This document shows, piece by piece, positions 33,401-45,400 of a stretch of DNA of 64,000 bases. This stretch comes from Rhyacichthys aspro (taxonomy: Eukaryota > Chordata > Actinopteri > Gobiiformes > Rhyacichthyidae). The first letter of the stretch is position 1. Each line of letters starts with the position of its first letter. A program made the position numbers and the translations under genes. The stretch covers positions 1,345,160-1,409,159 of the forward strand of contig CM072148.1 of the NCBI GenBank assembly GCA_036850595.1, given 5' to 3'. The notes under the pieces were generated by a model. That model did not search any database and was not told the origin of the DNA. It saw nothing but the letters and a program-made list of their open reading frames with translations.

Positions 33401-36400
33401 GAAGAACGACTGCAAAGTTTCATTGGCGTAGTTGATACAGAGCTGCTCGAAGCTGTTCACCTGGAGCTCCTGAAGGACACAGACAGGACAGGACCGGGAC
33501 GTGAGGGACAGGACGCACGGATTCATCTTTGTGTGTGTTTTTTTTAAGAGTGACCTCAAACCCGTAGATGTCCAGGATGGAGATGGACAGGGCTTCGTTG
33601 CGAGGATAGACCCGTCCGTTGATGCGCTCCGTCAGCCAACCGAACAGCAGCGAGTACAGGATCTTGGCGACCACGTCTCTACGGAAAAAAACATAAACAC
33701 GCGCGATGCGGTCACCACGGCAACAGAGGAAGCCGGTTCCCATGGAAACAGGGGACAGCCCCGACACGCTCCGTCCTCAGATGCCTCCGACAGAGACGAG
33801 GGGAGCGTGTCAAAGTCTGTCTCAGATATTTTAGAGCAGCTTCAAACACAAGCGTGAGACGAGGATTCTGAGGACACCTGAAGTACTCACCTGGCGTCCA
33901 CGGCGCTCTCGACGGTGAGTGGAGTGTAGATCTTCTCTCGAACCGCGTCCTGGAAGGTCAACAACAACTGTCATCACACAAAGACTCATTCAGTGGTTTT
34001 ATCTGAAATGAATGTTAAAGGTAAAGATGATGGTTTTGAATGTTTTCTGGAGACGATTCCAAAGCTTTATCTTTTACTTTTTAATGTCCTTTAATCACAA
34101 ATGAAACAAACTACAGTCACATGGATCTAGATCAGGGGTCTTCAGCAACAGCTCTCCTCGAGTCCAAATCCAAAGTCCTGGTTTAGTTCTGGTTAAATCC
34201 TGGATTAGTTTTAGGTTTAGTCCTGTTTTATCCCAGTCTCAGTCAGGAGACCAGAGCTTTGTAGGTTTAATCCTGGTTTATTCTTAAAATGAGTTTGAGT
34301 CCTGAGGAGTGTTCCATAAAATTCACTCAGAAAAGCGTGGTTTACAGCCTGAATTCTCACTGCGTTAGTGTAAACTTAGGACTCGGGGTTTAACGGCATC
34401 AACAGAACATTGATATCGAGCGAGGAGCAGAGAAACTAATGGAAATACGCTGCATTTCACTTCAATGATGAGAATTAGAAAAATAAATGAACAAACTGAG
34501 AATAACCCAATACAGTGATCCACAAACAGGTAAAACACATGTGATATTTAGGACTAGAATATCATATCATTCATATAATTATTCAAATAAACTGCTAGTT
34601 TCATGAAGATTATATTGTATCTGATCATTTTTAATTTGGATAAATATTTATTTTATGGTTGTAGTGATTAATAAAGTTCATGAATCTGATAAAACATTAG
34701 AGAGACGATGAAAAATTAGGGCTTTTCCATTTATTTTGTGATAAAAGTGTGCTCTAAGCCTGTTCTAAACCCGTCTAAATAAGTTTCCACAGTGATTGAA
34801 CCAGACGCCTGTTGAGACTCATTGGTTTAGTTTTGGTTAAGTTTAGTCATATTCTGGACATTTTTAATCTAGTTTAGTCCTGATTTAGTTTAATTCTGAC
34901 TTTATTCCTTTCTTTTGCTCTCGTACAAAGACACTAGAGTTTGGAGGACGGCTTCTAGCTGTTCTCTCTCTTCGTATCTCGAGCTAAACCAGTGAAATAT
35001 TCCCATTTTTTCCAGAACTTGTGGGACGCCTCTGTTTTCTTACCGTCATTTTGAAGGTGACGGACTTCTGCAGACCTTCGGGCGAGACGTGGAGCAGCTC
35101 AGCGATGACCCTGATCTCCTGAGCGCTCACCACGGACGCCACCTCCTGCCCCTCCACCTGCACACAGCACACAACACACACATTAATACCAGCTCATTCT
35201 CGTTTGGATGTGTGTGTGTGTGAGACGGACTTGGTGCGGCTGGAAGAAGACGTTTCCGAGGTGAAGGACGGAGGACAGGATTCTGTAGATGCCGCTCTGT
35301 TCCTCGGGAGTGAAACACAGGATATCCATGGCACCCAACAATCGCCTGAAGTCCTCCGCATCATCTTTGCCCTCAATGGAGCAGTCCCCTCCCTGAGTTT
35401 AACGAAGCAAAAACAGTTCAGTTTTATTTATGTTGCTGGATATTGGGCTGGATTTAAACGAGCAGGGAGAGAAACTTTAAAAAAAATGCATTTCTCTAGA
35501 CTTTAACTTTAGTTTAAGCACCATTATTTCCTGTTTTTGGAAACTGAGCACTGCTGCAAGAGAACAAACTCATTCATGCATAAAGTTGTTAGAGAATAAT
35601 AAGCTAAGCAACTTTAAGGATCAAATGAAGTCTGAGAAATGCAAGAATTTTAAGTTTCAGCTTCGGTAAAAGTTCCAACTGTATCTGTGATAACGGCAAA
35701 TAATTCTGTTTTAGATGGTTCAGAATATTAAAGGAGACTAAGGAGATGTTTAGAGGACAACACTTTTGCTGAATACGCTACGATTCTGTTCTCTTTACAC
35801 GGAAACGCAAACTTTTGAATCCGGCTGAAGAGGTGTTTTTGTTTCGTGAAAACTGTGAAGCTGGAGTTCTCGCTGAAAACATTGACTTCATGAACAAAAC
35901 ACATCTGTGCAAGTTCTCTTCAGAAGCAGAGGAGCCGAAGTAGCAAAAAAAAAACCTCAAACTCAAAGTGGTGAGAATCATTTCAGGGGCCGAAGATGGA
36001 GACTTTTGGGAAGCTTTTATTAAATTTTTAAACTTCTTCTTCTCATCTTTTACTTTTTTTTACTTTTATGGAAACTGGTTCTATTTCATCCCTACTGACC
36101 GCCAGAGGGCGGTGCTGAAAGCACTGAATGTTCCCTTCGCACATGCGCAGTTCGAGTAGTAGTACCAACAGAGTCACACCTGTGACACACTGGATGACCT
36201 ACCGGAGGTAATATATTCCGGCGTCATCCATGGCTCTGTTCCTTTTTTCTTCTCGCGTGCGGTTCGCACTACTTGGCATAAGCCACAGCAGAGGAATCTT
36301 TAGGATCACGTTCACTGTCGCTGGACGCCCTGTAACCGTGTCGGTTGGAGCAACGGAGTTCGTCCTCCAAGGGCTGCGACAGCGTTCTCTTATTTGGAGG

Positions 36401-39400
36401 TATTTGTTTGTTTGTGCCGCTGTTGGTGAAGGCAGCGTCCGCGCCCCCGCTCCCAGCTTCGGCTTAATACCTTCGAAGTGATTGCTAACAGTTAGCGATT
36501 GTTTTGTTTTGTGCTTTGCCACTGCTGGTGAAGGTAGCGTTCGCGCCCCGCTCCCAGCTTTGGTTTTATAATTTTGAGTTTAATACTGTGAGTCGCTAAC
36601 GGTGTTAGTAGTTTTGTTTGTGCCTGCCACTGCTGGTGAAGGTAGCGTTCGCGCCCCGCTCCCGGCTTTGGCTTTATAATTTTGAGTTTGATACTGTGAG
36701 TCGCTAACGGTGTTAGTAGTTTTTTGTTTGTGCCTGCCACTGCTGGTGAAGGCAGCGTTCGCGCCCCCGCTCCCAGCTTTGGCCTTATGTTTCCAACTTG
36801 AATACTGGTGAGTGCTAACTGTGTTAATAGTTTTTGTTTGTGCCTGCCACTGCTGGTGAAGGCAGCGTTCGCGCCCCCGCTCCCAGCTTTGGCCTGCAAC
36901 TTGGATCCGGATACAGTTGCTAACGGTGTTAGCTTTTTTGAGTTGAACCTTATCCCTGCTGGTGAAGGCAGCGCTGCGTCCGCTCCCAGCTTTGCCTGTT
37001 GATTTGTTACTTTTGAATTGGTACCAGCCAACATGGATGGCTCCCACTGTTGTGTGGCTTGTGGGGCCGAACTTCAGGTTGATGATGGCCATGACTTGTG
37101 CCCCTCCTGCCTTGGCCCTGGTCACCTGCAGGAGGCGCTGTCAGACAACCCGTGCATGAACTGTAGTTATATGCCACAGGCAGTGAGGGTTGCCAGATTG
37201 GCACAGTTGCCCCCGGTGGGTCAGAGCGATCTTCCACCTTCCGGACGGGTGGCTCTGGCCCCACCTAGGCGTTCAAAGCGTCAGGGGGTCTCCATGGTTG
37301 GGATGGCTACTCCCAAGAAGAAGGCCAAGTCTGACCGTGGACTCTCCTCAAGGGTCGAGCGACTGTCCGCAGAATTGGCTGAGATGAAATCTTTTTTTCA
37401 GGCGCACCATTTAGATGCTCCTGTTGCAGGGACAGGAGGGGGTTCTTCTCCACCCATGCCTGTCTTGGCCCCAGAGGACGATGTCCTGTCTCTGGCAGCC
37501 TCAGCCTCTCATTTCCAAGATGAAGAGGAGGGGCGGTCATCCCGAGTTTCTGAGGCGGGCTCATTTTCTTCCGCCGGGAGCTCGGTTAGCGGGGCTGGGG
37601 ATGGCTCCATGCAGACGATTATGCGTATGGCCTTGGAGCGCCTGCAGCTTGAGGTTCCACAGCAGGATGAGTCCAGCTCCGGTAGTGCCTTCTTCAGGCG
37701 TGGGCTGGCTCCGGCGCCTTTTTTGTCCCCCTTCGGACGAATACTTGAGAGAATTGCATGCTTGCTGGAGAGACCCTGGTGCTTTTATACGACTTTCTGG
37801 GGATGGCCGGGTCCTGGCGGCTATGCACAATGCTGCTGGAGCTGGCTTAGATGGCATGCCGGCTGTTGAACCTGCAATTGCTTCCCTCATTGTGTCACCT
37901 GAGGAAGCCTTACGTCAAAATGTTCGGTGCCCGCGGCCCCAATGCCGCGTTACGGATGACCTTCTCACTAGGGCATATAATGCTGGTGCTCGTGCTGGCC
38001 GTCTTGGGAATTCTCTCGCCCACCTACTATTTGCTCTCTCGACCTCCCTGCAGGGTGATAGTGGTGCAGCTGCTGCTACTGGCTTCAGTGATGCAGCACT
38101 GCAGACCTTTGCTTTAATGACAAGGGAGCTTGGGCGGGTTATGTCCTTCCTCGTGCAGACTCGTCGCCAAGTTTGGCTTGCTCAGTCTGCGCTGACTGAG
38201 CCATGCCGTAGGGCCCTCCGCAGTATACCTGTGGAGCCGGGGGTATTGTTTGGTCCAGCTGCTCTGGAAGCGCTGGAACGGACGGTCCAAGCACGGCAGA
38301 CCAGACAACAACTTTCTGGCCTCAACAGGGCCATGCCCCCTCCCCGGAGGCCAAGAGGTCAGACCGCTGGCTTCAGTGGCCGTCCACAACCTCGGCATTA
38401 CCCCACTGATGTCAGTTTTCCTCGGCCTGAGCAACGGAGGCCTGGCAGGGACTTTCGTGAAGCTGCCCGACAATCTGATAGGCAGCCTCGGGTGTTGGAC
38501 ACAGGCCATCGCCCCCCCCCAGGGCCCCTAGGGGGGCGTGGGGCCAGGAGGTGAGACCATCCGGCCGGCCGTCGGTTATTTTTCCCATCAGCAGCTCAGT
38601 CACTGGGCTGCTCATGCTGCAGACCCATGGGTGGTTGCCACCTTGACTCATGGTTACAAGCTGCAGTTCCGACGCCGGCCACACATATCAAGCCGGGTAA
38701 GGATGACTATTATCAGCGACCCGGTAAAGGCTCTAGCCTTGGACCAGGAGTTATCCGCCCTCCTGGCCAAAGGTGCAATCGAGGCTGTAGATCCTCTGCT
38801 GCAACCCAGAGGCTACTATTCCACGTACTTCCTCGTGCCCAAGAGGACTGGCGGATTTCGTCCCATTTTAGACCTCAGGGGCCTCAATCGTTACATGAAG
38901 GTGCTCCCATTCCACATGCTCACCACAGCAGAGGTTCTGCAAACTGTTGCAGAAGGGGAATGGTTTACATCAATAGATCTGACCGATGCATACTTTCATG
39001 TACCCATAGCGCCACAACACCGGCGGTTCCTAAGGTTTGCATATCGGGGCCACCATTGGCAGTTCAGAGTGCTGCCATTCGGGCTTTCGCTCTCCCCAAG
39101 GGTGTTTACCCGTTGCATGAAGGCAGCTCTTGCCCCACTGCAGGCCCGTGGTGTAAAAATTTTGCCATATCTGGACGACTGGCTTCTTTGCGCACCATCC
39201 CAAACATGTGCAACACAGGACACAGGTCGTCTGCTCGCCCATGTGGCCCAATTAGGCCTCAAGGTCAACCTGGAGAAGAGCTGCCTGATCCCATCTCAGA
39301 AAACGACCTTTCTTGGAGTGACCATGGATGCAACATCGATGACTGCTCGCCCATCACTTCGTCGGGTGGACGACATCATCCGCCTGGTACGTCAATTCAC

Positions 39401-42400
39401 ACTGGGGAGACGGGTTACTTATGTCACTTTCCTGCGACTTCTAGGGAAAATGACTTCTGTCACACGTGTTGTGCCCCTGGGATTGCTGTCACTGCGCCCC
39501 CTGCAGAGGTGGTTGAACAGCTTTCACCTGGATGCCGAGCGCCACAGGCATCGAAAGATCAGGGTTACGTGGCAGTGCCTCAGGGCCCTGGCTCCGTGGG
39601 TGGACAGGAGTTATCTGACCAGGGGTGTCCCCATGGGGTCTGTTGTATGCCGGAGGGAGGTGGTCACCACAGACGCTTGCCCCACAGGATGGGGCGCTGT
39701 GTGGCAACACAGGCCAGTTCAGGGGCGCTGGTCTGTAAAGGATCGCTCAGACCATATAAATGTATTGGAGCTGAGAGCTGTGCATCTGGCCCTCCAACAT
39801 TTTCTGCCATATCTGAGAGGGAGACACGTTCTTGTACGGTCAGACAACAAAACGACCGTCTACCACATCAATCACCAAGGGGGCACCAGGTCAGCGCGGC
39901 TTCTGAAGGTATCCCAGGACCTCTTGACGTGGGCGGCTCCGCGTCTGTGCACCCTGCGGGCTGTGTATCTGCCGGGAGATGGCAACCAGGTTGCAGATTC
40001 CCTCTCTCGTCGAAAACCACCACCGGGAGAGTGGTGCCTCCACCCAGAGGTAGTGCAGAGGATCTGGAATCTCTTTGGCCGGGCAGAGGTGGATCTGTTT
40101 GCCTCAGAAGAGTCAACACATTGCCCCCTATGGTTCTCCCTCTCAGAGACGTTAGGTTCCCTGGGCCAGGATGCACTGGCACATCCGTGGCCTCAGGGTC
40201 TCTTGTACGCCTTTCCCCCCCTTCCTCTAATCTGGCCGACACTGCAGAGGGTTTTCCAGGAGGGTCACAAGTTGTTGCTGGTGGCCCCCTACTGGCCAGC
40301 GCGGCCGTGGTTTCCGTTGCTGCACAGTCTCTGTCGCGGCACACCGTGGCGTCTCCCGGACAGGAAGGATCTGCTGTCGCAGTTAGGGGGACGGGTGTGG
40401 CACCCCAGTCCTCAACGACTTCGACTGCGGGTCTGGCCATTGGAGGGCCCGAGCCGCAGCTTACCGAATTCTCGGCCCCTGTTAGGCACACCATCCTGAA
40501 TGCCAGAGCGACTTCTACTCGTCTGCAATATGACAATAGGTGGAAGCTGTTTTCACAGTGGTGTGCTGGCCGCAGGGAGGACTCTGTGTCCTGCCCTGTG
40601 TCCACTGTCCTGGAGTTCTTGCAGTCTCTCCTGGATAAGGGTCGGTCTCCTTCCACACTTAAGGTGTATGTGGCGGCAATTTCATGTCATCATGCAAACA
40701 TTGACAATGCTACGGTGGGGAGCCATAAACTGGTCTCTCTTTTCCTAAAGGGGGCTCGTCGCTTGTGTCCTCCAACAGTTCCACGAGCCCCGGTGTGGGA
40801 CTTGCCCTGGTCTTGGGGGCTCTGTGCCGCCCTCCGTTTGAGCCTTTGGCGCAGGCTGACCTCAAGTGGCTGTCTTGTAAGACTGCTTTTCTGCTGGCTA
40901 TTATCTCTGCAAAGCGGGTAGGTGAGTTACATGCCCTTTCCGTCAGTCCCTCATGCCTTCGATGGAGTCCAGATGGCTCTGGTGTCACGCTGTGGCCGAA
41001 TACAGCATTTATTCCAAAGGTCTTGAGCTCGCACTGTAACCAGCCACTGAGACTGGCACAGTTTGAGCCACCGCCAGGAGAGGGCGGGGAAAGGCCGGAG
41101 CTGTTGTGCCCTGTGAGAGCACTGAGGGCATATGTTGTGGCTACAGCGGGTCTGCGAAAATCGGACCAGCTATTTTTATGTCATGGCGGACCTAGAATGG
41201 GCTGTGCTGTTTCCAAACAGCGTCTCTCCCACTGGATTGTGGAGGTCATCTGTCACGCCTATCGCAGGGGAAGCCATTCCCTGCCCCCCGGTGTGAAGGC
41301 TCATTCCACCAGGAGCGTATCCACTTCGTGGGCAGCTCTCAGAGGGGTTTCGCTGGAGACCATATGCGCTGCTGCATCATGGGATTCACCGAGCACATTT
41401 GCCAGATTCTATAATGTGAATGTGGCCACCCCTCATCCACTCGGCACGGTTCTTCTGTCAGAGTCCCCTGGGTCTACTCAATGAGGTGTGTACTCAGGAT
41501 TCCTCGTGACCTTGCCGGTATTAGTCATTCAGTGCTTTCAGCACCGCCCTCTGGCGGTCAGTAGGGATGAAATAGAACGAAAGTTACGAATGTAACTACG
41601 GTTCTATGAATCCCGGATGACCGCCAGAGATTCTCTGTCACTCAGAATCCTTGCATTTCGCGAGAAGATTCTGCAGGAACAGAGCCATGGATGACGCCGG
41701 AATATATTACCTCCGGTAGGTCATCCAGTGTGTCACAGGTGTGACTCTGTTGGTACTACTACTCGAACTGCGCATGTGCGAAGGGAACATTCAGTGCTTT
41801 CAGCACCGCCCTCTGGCGGTCATCCGGGATTCATAGAACCGTAGTTACATTCGTAACTTTCGTTTTAGTGGGATCTGATTTGAACAAGTTAGAGCAGAAT
41901 TTGAAAAGGTTTAACATGGATTTGAACAGGTTTTAGTTGGATTTGACCAGATTTTAATTGAATTTGAACAGGTTTATTTGGATTTGAACAGGTTTTAGGT
42001 GGATTTGAATCAGATTTTATATATCTTTGTTGTAAGAACTGGCTTAAGATTTCATGAACAAATGAAATAAATCTGATTCAAATTCATCTAAAACTTGTTC
42101 AAATTCAAATAAAACCTGGTCAAATCCAACTAAAACCTGTTCAAATCCAACTAAAACCTGTTCAAATCCAACTAAAACCTGTTCAAAATGAACTAAAACC
42201 TGTTCAAAATGAACTAAAACCTGTTCAAATCCAACTAAAACCTGCTCAAATCCAACTAAAACCTGTTCAAAATTAACTAAAACCTGTTCAAATTCAACTA
42301 AAACCTGTTCAAATCCAAATAAACCTGTTCAAACCCAACTAAAACCTGTTCAAATCCAAATAAACCTGTTCAAATTCATCTAAAACTTGTTCAAATTCAA

Positions 42401-45400
42401 CTAAAACCTGTTCAAATCCAACTAAAACCTGTTCAAATCCAACTAAAACCTGTTCAAATCCAAATAAACCTGTTCAAATTCATCTAAAACTTGTTCAAAT
42501 TCAACTAAAACCTGTTCAAATCCAACTAAAACCTGTTCAAATCCAACTAAAACCTGTTCAAATCCAACTAAAACCTGTTCAAAATTAACTAAGCTATTAT
42601 ATGTCTGCTGTATTTAATGGTCCATAAACTCTTTATTGAGACTTCTTTTCTTTTCCTGTGTTTCTTGTGACTGATCCACCGTAAAACACCTCTGGTTCCG
42701 TCTAAATGTTTTTGTTATTGACAGAGTAGTTTTAAACATGGATCAATTATGTGAAGGTTTAGGCCGGAGCCATTTGTCGATCACAAAATGTTGAAATATA
42801 TATTACTTATTAAAGATAAAAGTGAAAATGATGGCACCTAAAGCTATTTTAAATGAATAATTGTGTAGAATTAAAGTATGCTCAAGCCCAAAGTGAGAAA
42901 GCACTAACAGGAAAAGTGCTAATGGGACGAAGAAAAAGCCAAAACAAACACACGACCATCTGTGAGAAAGAAAAGCCTCCAGTAGCTCATAAATAATAAC
43001 TGTGTATTGTTTTATAGAAATACCCACAGAGTCACACACAGCTCCTGTCACTGTGTAAATATTCAGCAGGGTTTAATGTCTACCCCACTTCTTATTGCTC
43101 TGTGTTTCATCAGTCTCATGAAGCGCCACAATCACAGACAATATGAAGGAGATTATAGATAAAAAATCAAAAAGAGATAAAAACACAGGCACAAAGCACA
43201 GGAGATGCACTGCTGCTATTCAATCTTATTTTCTAATAAAACCATTGGACTGGAACTGTGACAGATCAGTAAATCATTTCTAAAATATTGTGAATGTTCT
43301 CAATCAAACTGAAACCATTTAGAAGAATATGTGATGAATGTAATTTATTTTCCCAAAAAGACAGAAGGCAGATGTTCTCTAATCCTCCACAAAACAAGAA
43401 TCTTAATTGAATTGTTCGTCCGGTGGGCATCTCGTTATCCACTTCTCGAAAATCTAAGTTTATTACGATCGAACCAGCCTCAAACTATTCTCCCTCTGTT
43501 TCCAATTTATCCTCACGCCATAAATCACACACGGATGAAATGTCATCTTTTCTAAAAACGGACGTCTAACGCGTTAATGTTATCGATCAGGCTCCTTTCG
43601 TCTGGGCGCTCACCTGATTCAGGTAGAAGTACGTCTCAGCCTCCTGCAGATACAACGGCCTCTTCTCTTCAGGAGGAAGACCAGCCAGCATTTCATAAAA
43701 GATGTGGTAGTTCCTCTCGGATTTGGCCTGTCGTACGAACACATCAATCATTCAAAAAGAAATGTGTTTTAATCTAGCTCTGTTTCTTTTGTGAGTGGAG
43801 ATGAATGAACAAAAACATTCACTGTGTTTTCTGAGTTTTCTGATAATCTATAATCAGTTTTGTTAGATCACAGTATTAGCTTTTATTTCCAATAGCACAG
43901 GTGTCAAACATGCGGCCCAAGGGCCAAAACCGGCCGTCAGAGGGTACAATTCGGCCCGTGGAATGAACTTGGAAAGAGACAAAGACATTAACTACAACGT
44001 TTTAATCAAAGTAACTGCTATTCATATTTTTTTCACTGGGGATTGCACTGTTTTAGTCAAAGTAGTGGATTTAACACAACACTAAGACCAAGAACTGAAC
44101 TTTTGCGTCAAAATTACCCTTATTACCCAAAGATCAAACTGGGCTGTGAGTATATCTATTGCCATATCTATATTCATTTTAATTTTCATTCATTTGTACA
44201 TATGATGGACTGTCCTGGACACATCTATCTATGTCAAACTCAAAGTGGTGAGGGGCCGCTATAAAAGATAACAATCCTTTCAGAGGCATTTTGGAAGCTT
44301 TTATTAAATTTGGAAAGTAAAGTTTCATCTTCATTTGAGTTTTGCAAAAGTTATCTTTTTTTTTTTTTACCTTTTATGGAAATGTTTTTTGTGGGATTTG
44401 AACAAATGTTAGATGAACTTTAACGGGTTTACTTAGATTTGATCAGGTTTTAGTTCGATTTGAACATGTTTTAGTTGGATTTAAACATGTTTTAGTTGGA
44501 TTTGAACATGTTTTAGTTAGATTTGAACAGGGTTTAGATGGATTTGAACATGTTTTAGTTTGATTTGAACAGGGTTTAGTTGGATTTTAACATGTTTTAG
44601 TTGGATTTGAACATGTTTTAGTTAGATTTGAACAGGGTTTAGTTGGATTTGAACAGGGTTTAAATGGATTTCAACATGTTTTAGTTGGATTTGAACATGT
44701 TTTAGTTGGATTTGAACATGTTTTAGATGGATTTAAACATGTTTTAGTTGGATTTGAACATGTTTTAGTTGGATTTGAACATGTTTTAGATGGATTTAAA
44801 CATGTTTTAGTTGGATTTGAACAGGGTTTAGTTGGATTTGAACAGGGTTTAGTTGGATTTGAACATGTTTTAGTTGGATTTGAACAGGGTTTAGTTGGAT
44901 TTGAACATGTTTTAGTTGGATTTGAACAGATTTTATATATCTTTGTAGATTTCAAGAACAAATGAAATAAACCTGATTCAAATCCATCTAAAACCTGTTC
45001 CAATCCAAATAAAACCTGTTAAAATCCAGTAAAAAACCCTATTCCCATAAATATCTTCTTCTAAATGTATTGAAGGGCCACATAAAACATTTCAGAGGAC
45101 CACATTTGGCCCCTGTGCCTTGAGTTTGACAGGTGTGATCTATGTGATACTGACCTATAGAATTAAAACTAAACTGGGTAAATAACACACGTCTATCACA
45201 GAGAAGTCGAACACATCCTGCTCAGGGTTACACATGACATACGTGACACCTTTCCCAGAATGCCTCAGGTGAAAGAAGACTCCCTGTGACCTGCTGTTTG
45301 TGAGTTTTTACCTGAAAGACAATGCGGGACTTCTCCAGCAGGTACTGGGACGTTATGGCACCGCTGATTACGCCCCTGGTTAATGACACGTAGGTTAAGT

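Larger units (their letters stand above)
36078..41864 (+). mobile_element. DIRS-type tyrosine-recombinase retrotransposon, structurally full length
   Basis: 5,787 bp. DIRS elements copy through RNA but integrate with a tyrosine recombinase from a circular intermediate, so they have split inverted repeats and no target duplication. Here the 146-bp inverted terminal repeats (36,097-36,242 and 41,676-41,821), the internal complementary region (41,526-41,630) and both ends in GTT are all visible. Gene order on the + strand: gag-like ORF, RT-RNase H-methyltransferase-like ORF, tyrosine recombinase. It lies antisense to MYO15A inside intron 15. Two frameshifts suggest that this copy is not active, though the RT frame is intact. 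Confidence 0.93.

Noticed and set aside
38627..40440. Long + strand open frame overlapping the DIRS RT in frame 2
   Set aside because: Only its 3' end (after about 40,440) shows recombinase features; the rest is a high-GC shadow of the RT frame.
44671..45003. 110-residue frame of SNPTKTC/SNPTKPC repeats
   Set aside because: Antisense reading of the 21-bp minisatellite inside an intron.
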